From assembly GCA_038325105.1 (NCBI GenBank), contig JBBQIR010000015.1:1-37207 (forward strand): 37,207 nucleotides of DNA. The letters are read 5' to 3'. Source of the stretch: WSXY01 sp038325105. GTDB taxonomy: Bacteria; Actinomycetota; Coriobacteriia; Anaerosomatales; Anaerosomataceae. Of this stretch, positions 7,226 through 13,722 are shown one piece after another. The translations under genes and the position numbers were made by a program. Position 1 is the first letter of the stretch, and each line of letters opens with the position of its first letter. Below the pieces are notes generated by a model, which was given only the letters and a program-made list of their open reading frames with translations, was not told the origin of the DNA and ran no database searches.

Positions 7226-7943
7226 TGTAGCCGCGAGCGTGTCACGCACCAAGCACAGTCTGCTCGCCGGAGCGCGTGACGTCGCGCCGATCCTGCTCGG
7301 CATCGTGCCATTCGGGCTCGTGGCAGGTGCCGCCGTCATCGACGCCGGCTTCGGTCTCCTCGAGGCCATCGGGATGTCGCTCTTCGTGAACGCCGGCGCG
7401 TCGCAGATTGCCGCGACGGCGCTCTACTCGGAAGGCGCACCGCTTGCGGTCGTGCTCGGCACGGCGCTCATCGTCAACGCGCGGATGTTCATCTATAGCA
7501 CGTCGATCGCACCGGTCCTCGGCGAGGCGTCCGGGCGGCTCCGTCCGCTTCTCGGGCACATGCTCATCGACCAGAACTACGCGTCGACCATGACCAAGGG
7601 TCGCTTCCGCGACGACGTCGACGTTGTCGCCTACTACATCGGCGCGTGGCTCACACTCGCGAGCGTATGGCAGCTCTCGAGCATCGCTGGCGCGCTCCTC
7701 GGGCCGTTCATCCCGGCGTCGTGGGGCCTCGACTTCGCGGTCCCGCTCGTCTTTCTCGCCATGCTCGCGCCGGCGCTCAAGGGCCGGGTGCCGCTCGAGG
7801 TTTGCCTCGTCACCGGCGTCGCAGCGGCCGTGCTCGTACCGCTTCTGCCGATGCAGACCGGTCTCGTCGCCGCCATGCTCGCCGGCATGCTCTGGGGAGC
7901 GTTCCGTCACCAGGAACCCGCAGCCGAAGGCACCGCCCGATGA
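7209..7943 (+). CDS. azlC: AzlC-family branched-chain amino acid exporter, large subunit
   Basis: 244 residues with about seven membrane segments. Family landmarks are the N-terminal P-I-L-L-G-I-V-P-F-G-L-V-A-G motif, N-A-G-A-S-Q-I-A-A-T and the N-A-R-M-F-I-Y-S-T-S-I-A-P block. AzlC pairs with the small AzlD protein to export branched-chain amino acids or their analogues across the cytoplasmic membrane. The ATG at 7209 has AGAGG upstream inside the preceding gene and overlaps it by 17 bases; the stop overlaps the azlD start as ATGA. Substrate is inferred from the family only. Confidence 0.93.
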   Translation: MSGRRDVAASVSRTKHSLLAGARDVAPILLGIVPFGLVAGAAVIDAGFGLLEAIGMSLFVNAGASQIAATALYSEGAPLAVVLGTALIVNARMFIYSTSIAPVLGEASGRLRPLLGHMLIDQNYASTMTKGRFRDDVDVVAYYIGAWLTLASVWQLSSIAGALLGPFIPASWGLDFAVPLVFLAMLAPALKGRVPLEVCLVTGVAAAVLVPLLPMQTGLVAAMLAGMLWGAFRHQEPAAEGTAR

Positions 7944-8278
7944 GCCCCCGCGCGACGTTCTGGCTGATCATCGGCGTGCTGGCCATCGGCACCTGGGCGA
8001 TGCGGAGCCTCCCGATCATGCTGCATGGCCACGTGCCACTCCCGAAGTGGGCCGAGAACCTCCTGCGTTACGTGCCGGTCGCAGCGCTGACAGCGCTCGT
8101 CGTGCCTGGCGCGCTCTACCTCAAGGTCAACGGCCACTACGACTTCGCCCCGGAGCGGCTCGTTGCCGCGATAGCCGCGATGCTCGTCGCGCTTCGCACG
8201 AAGAACGTCGCGGCTACGCTTGCCGTCGGCATGATCGTGCTGTGGCTGACGCAGGCGGCGCTCGCCGTTCTCGGCTAA
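7940..8278 (+). CDS. azlD: AzlD-family branched-chain amino acid exporter, small subunit
   Basis: 112 residues and four hydrophobic segments, the usual AzlD size. The typical R-S-L-P-I-M-L segment with a following L-P-K-W-A-E-N-L-L-R-Y-V-P-V-A-A block is present. Its ATG overlaps the azlC stop (ATGA), so the two are translationally coupled and form one transporter. Confidence 0.92.
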   Translation: MSPRATFWLIIGVLAIGTWAMRSLPIMLHGHVPLPKWAENLLRYVPVAALTALVVPGALYLKVNGHYDFAPERLVAAIAAMLVALRTKNVAATLAVGMIVLWLTQAALAVLG

Positions 8279-8354
8279 CTGTCCGCAGCGCGTCATGGCG
8301 GGTACGTACTTCTTTGGACGCGCAGTTCACCTGCGAGCCAAGGAGGTTCCGGTC

Positions 8355-8825
8355 ATGCTCGACGCGGCGATCAAGCAAACGTACCCCATGACGGTGGCTT
8401 TCGCGTCCGGATGCGGTTCGTACGACCAGATTCCGTACGCTTTCAGGCGGCTCTACCTGTGGACCGAGCAGCACATGCTCGTTCCGACCGGCATGCCGGT
8501 CGGGGTCTACTTCGACGACCCCCTCGAAACACCCGACACGGACCTGCGCTGGGAGATCTGGGCGCCGGTCGCGGAGGGAGCGACTCCGCTCGAGACCTCG
8601 GAAGGCGACTTCGGTGTCAAGGTCGTCGAGGCGTGCACCGTCGCCTCCGTCATGCACCGCGGCCCGTACGACACAATCGGGGCAGCCTACACCAGACTCG
8701 CCGACTGGGCGTCGGTCAGCGGCTACACGATCTCGGGTCCGCCACGCGAGACTTACTACTCAGACCCCGATGAGGTCGAACTCGAGGAGACGCTCACCGA
8801 GCTGCAGTTCCCTGTGTGCCCGTAG
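8355..8825 (+). CDS. GyrI-like / AraC effector-binding domain protein
   Basis: 156 residues, essentially one GyrI-like domain without a DNA-binding region. Support comes from the A-x4-Y-D-Q-I-P-Y-A-F-R-R-L segment, the M-P-V-G-V-Y-F-D-D strand, the V-M-H-R-G-P-Y-D-T-I-G-A-A-Y helix entry and the C-terminal P-R-E-T-Y-Y-S-D-P block. The domain binds small hydrophobic or cationic ligands; stand-alone members may sequester or hydrolyse toxic compounds. ATG 8355 follows AGGAGG (8341-8346) by eight bases; the open frame begins earlier at 8295 but without a ribosome site. The gene is downstream of azlCD on the same strand, separated by 76 bases. Confidence 0.85.
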   Translation: MLDAAIKQTYPMTVAFASGCGSYDQIPYAFRRLYLWTEQHMLVPTGMPVGVYFDDPLETPDTDLRWEIWAPVAEGATPLETSEGDFGVKVVEACTVASVMHRGPYDTIGAAYTRLADWASVSGYTISGPPRETYYSDPDEVELEETLTELQFPVCP

Positions 8826-8880
8826 TAGAGTCGATCGCCACGAGCCGCGCTACTCACCAGCTGCCGTTCGCCCGTGGCGC

Positions 8881-9142
8881 CTACCAGTAGGTATCGTCCG
8901 GTTCGACCGCGCGACCTTCAAGCCCGGTGAGTTGCCACCCGATGTCGGCCTGGATCGCGTAAATACGAAGTCGCGGCCCACGCTCCATCCCGGAGTAGGA
9001 GTCGGTGCCCGACACGGTCACTTCCACAATCGTCTCGTCGGTCCCGGTGTTGGTGTACGACGTCATGGTCCCGCTCGCCGAGGAGGACGACCACGAGCAG
9101 CGGGATAACAACCGCCTGGATTGCCCCAGGGTCAGTAGACAC
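8881..9142 (-). pseudogene. Frameshifted small exported or lipoprotein-like gene
   Basis: A GTG at 9142 has AGGAGG immediately upstream and opens a short peptide with a hydrophobic export segment (A-V-V-I-P-L-L-V-V-V-L-L-G), then loses sense. A different minus-strand frame takes over at about 9100 with a serine-rich stretch containing one Cys. It continues as a plausible soluble beta-type domain (E-V-T-V-S-G, L-R-I-Y-A-I-Q-A-D-I-G-W-Q) to the TAG at 8881-8883. Joining the two frames would give a signal segment, a cysteine and a domain of about 65 residues, which fits a small lipoprotein broken by one indel between about 9060 and 9105. A sequencing error is equally possible. Family unknown. 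Confidence 0.5.
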
Positions 9143-9245
9143 CTGTCCTCCTGACACGCTAGTCTCTATCCATTCGCAGCAGGGGGCTGCGTGTGTGAAT
9201 CAGGAACGGGCCGAGAGCACACTTGGTTGTCGGCGAGGGGGCGAC

Positions 9246-9485
9246 ATGGCGCGCGTGCTTCTCATCGAAGAGGTCGACGTTTATCGAAGAGGACTTCTCG
9301 ACATTCTGTGCCGTCACTTCATCGTTGAATACTGCAAAGCGGCCCCGACTGACGCGTTCGACGTCACGGTTCTCAGCACGTCGAGCCCAACACCACCCTC
9401 CTTGCGCACCATCGCGCTACAGCTGAGCGCCCCCGTCGTCGCGGTTTCCGAGGAAGGGGAATGGCGCCTGAATGGCGAGAGCTGA
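9246..9485 (+). CDS. Degenerate receiver-domain protein (response-regulator N-half)
   Basis: 79 residues. The start (A-R-V-L-L-I-E-E-V-D-V-Y-R-R-G-L-L-D-I-L) follows the NarL-type receiver pattern, but the metal-binding Asp pair is Glu-Glu. The position of the phospho-acceptor Asp is serine (V-T-V-L-S-T-S-S), so phosphorylation is unlikely. The sequence ends after the fourth strand (A-P-V-V-A-V-S-E). ATG 9246 has GAGGG upstream; a GTG at 9195 is possible. The stop overlaps the next start as TGATG, coupling it to the LuxR-type protein that supplies the rest of a response regulator. Either a split regulator or a frameshift of a single gene explains this. Confidence 0.65.
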   Translation: MARVLLIEEVDVYRRGLLDILCRHFIVEYCKAAPTDAFDVTVLSTSSPTPPSLRTIALQLSAPVVAVSEEGEWRLNGES

Positions 9486-9856
9486 TGAGTGTCGCGGGTG
9501 AGGGCGGGTTACGAGCAATAGTGCATCGCCACTCGGCGGCCAAAACCATCCGCACCGCGATCGACCGGGTTCTTGAGGGTGACGACTATGTGGATCCCGC
9601 TGTGGCGGCAATCGCACGCGCGGCACGTGACGCCTGGCTCATGGAGATTTCGGTGACCGGCCGCGAGATCAGTGTGCTTGAAGGAGTCCAGCACGGACAC
9701 ACGAATACCGAAATCGCAAGGAGATTAGGCTGCACGGTGCGCACGGTGAAGTTCCATGTGTCCAACCTGCTCCGTAAGTGCGGCGTCGCATCTCGGTTCG
9801 CGCTCGTGCGGAGACTTGCCGAATTCGACCTGGAAGTGACGCCCGCCGCCGAGTGA
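9485..9856 (+). CDS. LuxR/NarL-type DNA-binding regulator
   Basis: 123 residues from ATG 9485, overlapping the previous stop as TGATG. Residues about 8-45 look like the last part of a receiver plus linker (I-R-T-A-I-D-R-V-L-E-G-D-D-Y-V-D-P). Residues about 55-115 are a LuxR_C helix-turn-helix: T-G-R-E-I-S-V-L-E, N-T-E-I-A-R-R-L-G-C-T-V-R-T-V-K-F-H-V-S-N-L-L-R in consensus order. The protein is predicted to activate promoters nearby; the secreted-protein/ABC genes begin 116 bases downstream on the same strand. No histidine kinase is encoded in the window. Starting at 9461 is possible but would overlap more. Confidence 0.85.
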   Translation: MSVAGEGGLRAIVHRHSAAKTIRTAIDRVLEGDDYVDPAVAAIARAARDAWLMEISVTGREISVLEGVQHGHTNTEIARRLGCTVRTVKFHVSNLLRKCGVASRFALVRRLAEFDLEVTPAAE

Positions 9857-9972
9857 CCAGTAGATACCTGAACCGAGCCCCTGGAAGAATGTCCGCATGG
9901 GTCGGTCAGCATTTAAGCACACCGCACCTTGCCGGCGATGTCAATTCGAGTCAACAGGAGGGGGAGTTTGGT

Positions 9973-10416
9973 ATGGTGCTTTCAAGGAGGATAACGTGCG
10001 CGATCATGTGTACAGCCCTCGCGGTTGCGTTGATGGCTCCGTCAGTTGCGGCTGCTAGCGAGTCCGCGTACAGCATTTACGTTCCTGCGTCGGGAAACGT
10101 CTACACCGACACGGTGCTTGAGCCGCCGTCCAGCACACTGGATACGTTCTATCTCGACTACTTCACCAAGAGGTTAGGAACCCAGTACAAGTACGGAGGT
10201 GGGAAGGCCATGGCCTTCCAGGGAGTCGTGCCGAGTAACCACGCAACCTGGGACCGAGAAGTCGTGCTGACTCCTGGGGGGAGTGGTGCCACAACCAAGT
10301 TCATCTGCGACATGTATCCCGGAACCATTCGGGGATACATCGCGTGCAGGTTGAACTCGGCGCTCGGCGTGATCGTTGAGGTTCTCGCCCAGGGGGACTG
10401 GGTGTACAACTACTAG
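9973..10416 (+). CDS. Small secreted protein of unknown family, two cysteines
   Basis: 147 residues. ATG 9973 follows a purine-rich AGGAGGGGGAG site. A Sec signal peptide is clear: two arginines, a hydrophobic core of about 18 residues, and an A-A-A cleavage region near residue 28. The mature part is about 119 residues. It is rich in Tyr, Gly and Thr (Y-K-Y-G-G-G-K) and has two cysteines about 15 residues apart (F-I-C-D-M and I-A-C-R-L) that could form a disulfide outside the cell. I do not recognise the family. It is followed by a strong hairpin and then five ABC-transporter genes, an arrangement seen for exported peptides or bacteriocin-like proteins with dedicated transport or immunity. 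That role is inference only. Confidence 0.75.
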   Translation: MVLSRRITCAIMCTALAVALMAPSVAAASESAYSIYVPASGNVYTDTVLEPPSSTLDTFYLDYFTKRLGTQYKYGGGKAMAFQGVVPSNHATWDREVVLTPGGSGATTKFICDMYPGTIRGYIACRLNSALGVIVEVLAQGDWVYNY

Positions 10417-10452
10417 TTCAGCTATGGTGCAACAGCATCGCCGGCGTGTCAC

Positions 10453-10482
10453 ACGGGCTCTCCGCCACGGCGGGGAGCCCGT
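10453..10482 (+). terminator. Intercistronic hairpin (attenuator-like)
   Basis: ACGGGCTC (10453-10460) pairs with GAGCCCGT (10475-10482), and CCGCC with GGCGG inside, giving a nearly perfect stem with a two- to six-base loop. There is no T-run after it, and the next gene's GGGGGGAG ribosome site begins five bases downstream. It is better read as a processing, stabilising or partial-termination element than as a full terminator. Confidence 0.55.
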
Positions 10483-10499
10483 CATCGGGGGGAGAAGTT

Positions 10500-11258
10500 G
10501 TGTGGAACCGACTCATCTGGCTTGAAGTCAGAAGAACTGTCGCCAGGAGAAGGTACGCCCTTCTGATTGCGGTCAACGCCGCTTTTGCGCTCTACGCGGT
10601 CTTGGCCACCCGGAATTCCGTCTATCCGGGCACGATCATGACGGCGCCGATTGCATTTGCAGTCTCTTACGTCGCCGTGAGTCTTATGCCCGTGGTTGCC
10701 CCGTTCGCGCTGGGAGACAGCCTCGCAGCTGACAGGGTCTCGGGCTACCTGATGCTGCAACTCACGCGCAGCGTTCCCCGCCCGCTCCTGGCCTCGAGCA
10801 GAGCAGTCGCTGCAATCATCTCGGGAGTCGTGGCCGCGCTCGTGTCGGCTGTTCCATGTCTCATCGCAGCGTACGAACTCTACCCCCCATCCGGCGGAGA
10901 CCCGACGGCTGCCGTCGCGTTCCTTCCCGGGCTGCTCGCGCAATCGCCTGCGCTATACGTGTTACTAATGGCCGCTCTCTACGGCCTCGCGGCCGGCGCC
11001 GTCGCAACCTGCGCACTCGCCGTAGGAACGTTCGTCCGGCGGCCTATTGCCGCCTCGATGGTTGCGGTGTTCCTCCTCGGCACTGGCCTGGTTATTCCGG
11101 TTCAGTGGGCCAATCCGCTCGAGCGCATCATGTTTGCCAGCACGTGGCAGGCGACGTGGACGACGCCGGTTTCGATGACTTTGTATTGGGGAGCGATCGT
11201 CGCCCTGGCGATTGTGGTTGCGACTGCCAGGCTCACGCAAATGGACGACTGCTCGTAG
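10500..11258 (+). CDS. ABC-2-type transporter permease
   Basis: 252 residues from a GTG at 10500 with GGGGGGAG five bases upstream. Six hydrophobic segments follow a short basic N-terminus (W-L-E-V-R-R-T-V-A-R-R-R-Y), the usual layout of BcrB/NatB-type ABC-2 permeases. A D-R-V-S-G-Y segment before the second third resembles the conserved 'D...G.l.lL...PvsR' region. It is 18 bases from the ATPase at 11277 and would form an exporter with that protein and the permease at 12188. The substrate is unknown; the secreted protein upstream or a hydrophobic peptide is possible. Confidence 0.82.
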   Translation: MWNRLIWLEVRRTVARRRYALLIAVNAAFALYAVLATRNSVYPGTIMTAPIAFAVSYVAVSLMPVVAPFALGDSLAADRVSGYLMLQLTRSVPRPLLASSRAVAAIISGVVAALVSAVPCLIAAYELYPPSGGDPTAAVAFLPGLLAQSPALYVLLMAALYGLAAGAVATCALAVGTFVRRPIAASMVAVFLLGTGLVIPVQWANPLERIMFASTWQATWTTPVSMTLYWGAIVALAIVVATARLTQMDDCS

Positions 11259-11276
11259 CAGACAAGGAGAGACTCT

Positions 11277-12191
11277 ATGGATCAGTCCGGAGCCGCGCCA
11301 ATCCTGGAGCTGGCCGGGGTTGGAAAGCAATACGGCCGAAAATGGGCGCTGGAAGCTGTCGACCTGGTGCTGCACCCCGGTCAGATAATCGGGTTCGTGG
11401 GTCCGAACGGAGCCGGAAAGACGACCCTCCTCAAAGTGATCATGGGTCTGATTCGACCGTCCCGGGGCAATGGAAGCGTGGTGGGCCAGCAGCTGTCGCC
11501 GACGTCTCGCGTCGCACCGCACGTCGGAATCATGCTGGAGAGGCCGCCGTTCATCGAGCACCTGTCCGGACTACGCAATCTGTCCGCCTTGGCCTCCATC
11601 CGCAACAGTATCGATACCGATGATGCCCGCCGCGTGATGGGGCAGGTCGGCCTTGACCCAGACGCCAGGAGACCGGTCCGCACATACTCTCAGGGCATGC
11701 GCCAACGACTCGCGTTTGCCCAGGCGGTGATGGAGGACCCGCCGCTGCTGCTGCTCGATGAGCCAACAAACGGCCTCGACCCACACGGTATCGTGCAAAT
11801 GCGCGAGTCAATTCGCAGCGCGGCACACAACGGGACTGCGGTGCTCTTGGCAAGCCACCTCCTATCCGAGGTCGAAGCCATCTGCGACGAGGTCATACTC
11901 GTAGAGTCGGGGAAAGTGATAAAGCGGATCACACGCGGGTCGATCGCCGCCATGGGGAAGGGCACCCTGCGCCTCGTAACGAACACAGATGTGCAACCCT
12001 CTCTGATACAGGGATGTGACGTCCGAATCGTGTCGCGCTCGGGAAGTGTGTACACGCTTGAGACGCACATGCCTACGCCCGACCTGGTCCGTTCACTGGT
12101 CGCGGATGGCATCGACATCGAGGAGATTGGTCCAGTGGGCACAACGCTCGAGGATGTCTACCTGGAGACGCTCGCATACGATGCCCGATGA
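11277..12191 (+). CDS. ABC transporter ATP-binding protein (BcrA/CcmA type)
   Basis: 304 residues with all ATPase motifs. Walker A is G-P-N-G-A-G-K-T-T (42-50), the signature is Y-S-Q-G-M-R-Q-R-L, and Walker B is L-L-L-L-D-E-P-T-N-G-L-D-P followed by the switch histidine in A-S-H-L-L. The extra 80-residue C-terminal region is typical of the BcrA/NatA subfamily, which energises drug, bacitracin or lantibiotic exporters. AAGGAG precedes the ATG. The stop overlaps the next permease start (ATGA), indicating an operon. Confidence 0.95.
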   Translation: MDQSGAAPILELAGVGKQYGRKWALEAVDLVLHPGQIIGFVGPNGAGKTTLLKVIMGLIRPSRGNGSVVGQQLSPTSRVAPHVGIMLERPPFIEHLSGLRNLSALASIRNSIDTDDARRVMGQVGLDPDARRPVRTYSQGMRQRLAFAQAVMEDPPLLLLDEPTNGLDPHGIVQMRESIRSAAHNGTAVLLASHLLSEVEAICDEVILVESGKVIKRITRGSIAAMGKGTLRLVTNTDVQPSLIQGCDVRIVSRSGSVYTLETHMPTPDLVRSLVADGIDIEEIGPVGTTLEDVYLETLAYDAR

Positions 12192-13015
12192 TCAGACACC
12201 TGGCCGCCCTCGCCCGCGTCGAGGTTATGCGCTGTCTCATGTCACGGCGATGGATAGGCGTTGCGGGCATATGGTGCCTTTCGTGGTTCCTGGTGATAGC
12301 CTTTCGCTTCCCCGAGACTGTCCACCAGGAGTCGACAGTCTGGGACATCTACCTCTCGGTGATGAACAACTGGATGACCGTTGGATACCTCCTGCTCCCG
12401 GGCTTCGTCTTTCTAGTAAGCGACGTGCTGACCGACGACATGCGCAGCGGCTACGCTTGGCTGGAACTCACCCGCACTTCTCGCTCGCACTGGTGGATAG
12501 CGAAGGTCGCGGCGGTCGTTGGCACCGCATTCGTCTATCAGCTCGGCTTCATCGTGGCTACTGCGGCGGCGGGGTCTGTTTCGGGATTCTCTCTCGGAGG
12601 CGGACTCCCGGGGTCAGCTCCTGACTTCGCAGCAGGCATCTCGGGAATCGGTCTCTTCCCGCCGATTTCGTCTTCCGCCGAACTCGTGAGACGCGTCATT
12701 ACGCTCTTACTCCACCAATCCCTCGCATTCGCCGCGATTAGTCTATTTATGATCGTGCTCACGCTGAAGTGGCGGAATCCCATGTTGCCCCTCGCATCCG
12801 TCGTGGCAATTGAGATTCTTGACTGGGTGCTTTCTCAACGCGTGAGCATCATTGCGTTGATTTCGCCCGGGCGGAGACTCATCGAAGGGATCCACCTGAC
12901 ATCCGACGGGATTCCGGCATCTGTAACGTGGATCTCGAGCGCGTTGTACTTCACTCTGTTGCTAGGGGTAGCCGCAGGTGCCGGCTGGCTCGCGGTACAG
13001 AGAGTTGACTGCTAG
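12188..13015 (+). CDS. ABC-2-type transporter permease
   Basis: 275 residues with an ABC-2 permease pattern: a basic N-terminus (A-R-V-E-V-M-R-C-L-M-S-R-R-W), about six hydrophobic segments, and the D-D-M-R-S-G-Y-A-W-L-E-L-T-R-T-S-R motif that matches 'D...G....l.....sr' of the family. Its ATG overlaps the ATPase stop (ATGA). With the permease at 10500 it likely makes a heterodimeric membrane domain around a homodimer of the 11277 ATPase. Confidence 0.82.
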   Translation: MIRHLAALARVEVMRCLMSRRWIGVAGIWCLSWFLVIAFRFPETVHQESTVWDIYLSVMNNWMTVGYLLLPGFVFLVSDVLTDDMRSGYAWLELTRTSRSHWWIAKVAAVVGTAFVYQLGFIVATAAAGSVSGFSLGGGLPGSAPDFAAGISGIGLFPPISSSAELVRRVITLLLHQSLAFAAISLFMIVLTLKWRNPMLPLASVVAIEILDWVLSQRVSIIALISPGRRLIEGIHLTSDGIPASVTWISSALYFTLLLGVAAGAGWLAVQRVDC

Positions 13016-13041
13016 CCCGACGTGATCAGGAGCCTGACCTC

Positions 13042-13722
13042 TTGGATGACAAGATAGCGATTGACGCCACAGGACTCGAGAAGCGCTTCGGAGAGACGGC
13101 AGCGTTGCGAGGCGCTGATTTGATGCTGAACAAGGGGGAGTTGCTGGTCGTCAGTGGTCCGAGCGGCTCAGGCAAGTCCACGCTGATGCTGTGTATGGCT
13201 GGCGTCGTGCGGCCCGATGTGGGAGATGTGCGCTTCAATGGAACGAGCATATGGGGGATGAAGGCTTCGGAACGCGCGATGCTGCGCCGTCGTCGCTTCG
13301 GCCTGATCTTCCAATTCGGTCAACTAATCCCCGAACTCACGGCCGTCGAGAACGTGCTGTTACCACTCCTGCTTGATGGCATCAATCGCCGCGAGGCAAC
13401 CCCGCGAGCACTGGAGCAACTTGCTTCGTTCGGCATTGAGGACCTGAGCAGGCGCCGACCCTGCGAGATGTCGGGTGGTCAGGCTCAGCTCGTCGCGGTC
13501 TCACGGGCGCTGGTCATCATGCCTGACGTCCTGTTCGCCGATGAACCAACTGGGTCCCTCGACTCTCGTGCGGCGCATGAAGTGATGGCTGCGCTGCGCG
13601 AACGCACCAAGAACACGGGGATTGCAACCATCGTGGTGACGCACGATTCGGAGGTCGCAGCATATGCCGACCGGTGCGTGCACGTTCGCGACGGCGTCAC
13701 CTGCGCGGCGGAGATCACGTGA
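13042..13722 (+). CDS. ABC transporter ATP-binding protein (MacB/LolD type)
   Basis: 226 residues. The start is a TTG at 13042, with AGGAG nine bases upstream; the ATG four bases later is in another frame. Walker A G-P-S-G-S-G-K-S-T (39-47), Q-loop F-Q-F-G-Q-L-I-P-E-L-T-A-V-E-N-V, signature M-S-G-G-Q-A-Q-L-V-A-V-S-R-A-L and Walker B V-L-F-A-D-E-P-T-G-S-L-D are present. The E-L-T-A-V-E-N-V-L-L-P-L-L segment is characteristic of LolD/MacB/FtsE-type ATPases. These work with FtsX-like permeases as mechanotransmitters, and the next gene encodes one, overlapping as GTGA. The tail C-A-A-E-I-T is short. Confidence 0.94.
   Translation: MDDKIAIDATGLEKRFGETAALRGADLMLNKGELLVVSGPSGSGKSTLMLCMAGVVRPDVGDVRFNGTSIWGMKASERAMLRRRRFGLIFQFGQLIPELTAVENVLLPLLLDGINRREATPRALEQLASFGIEDLSRRRPCEMSGGQAQLVAVSRALVIMPDVLFADEPTGSLDSRAAHEVMAALRERTKNTGIATIVVTHDSEVAAYADRCVHVRDGVTCAAEIT

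Noticed and set aside
8835..8880. Terminator between the GyrI-like gene and the broken exported gene
   Set aside because: CGCCACG and CGTGGCG can pair but across a loop of nearly 30 bases and without a T-run.
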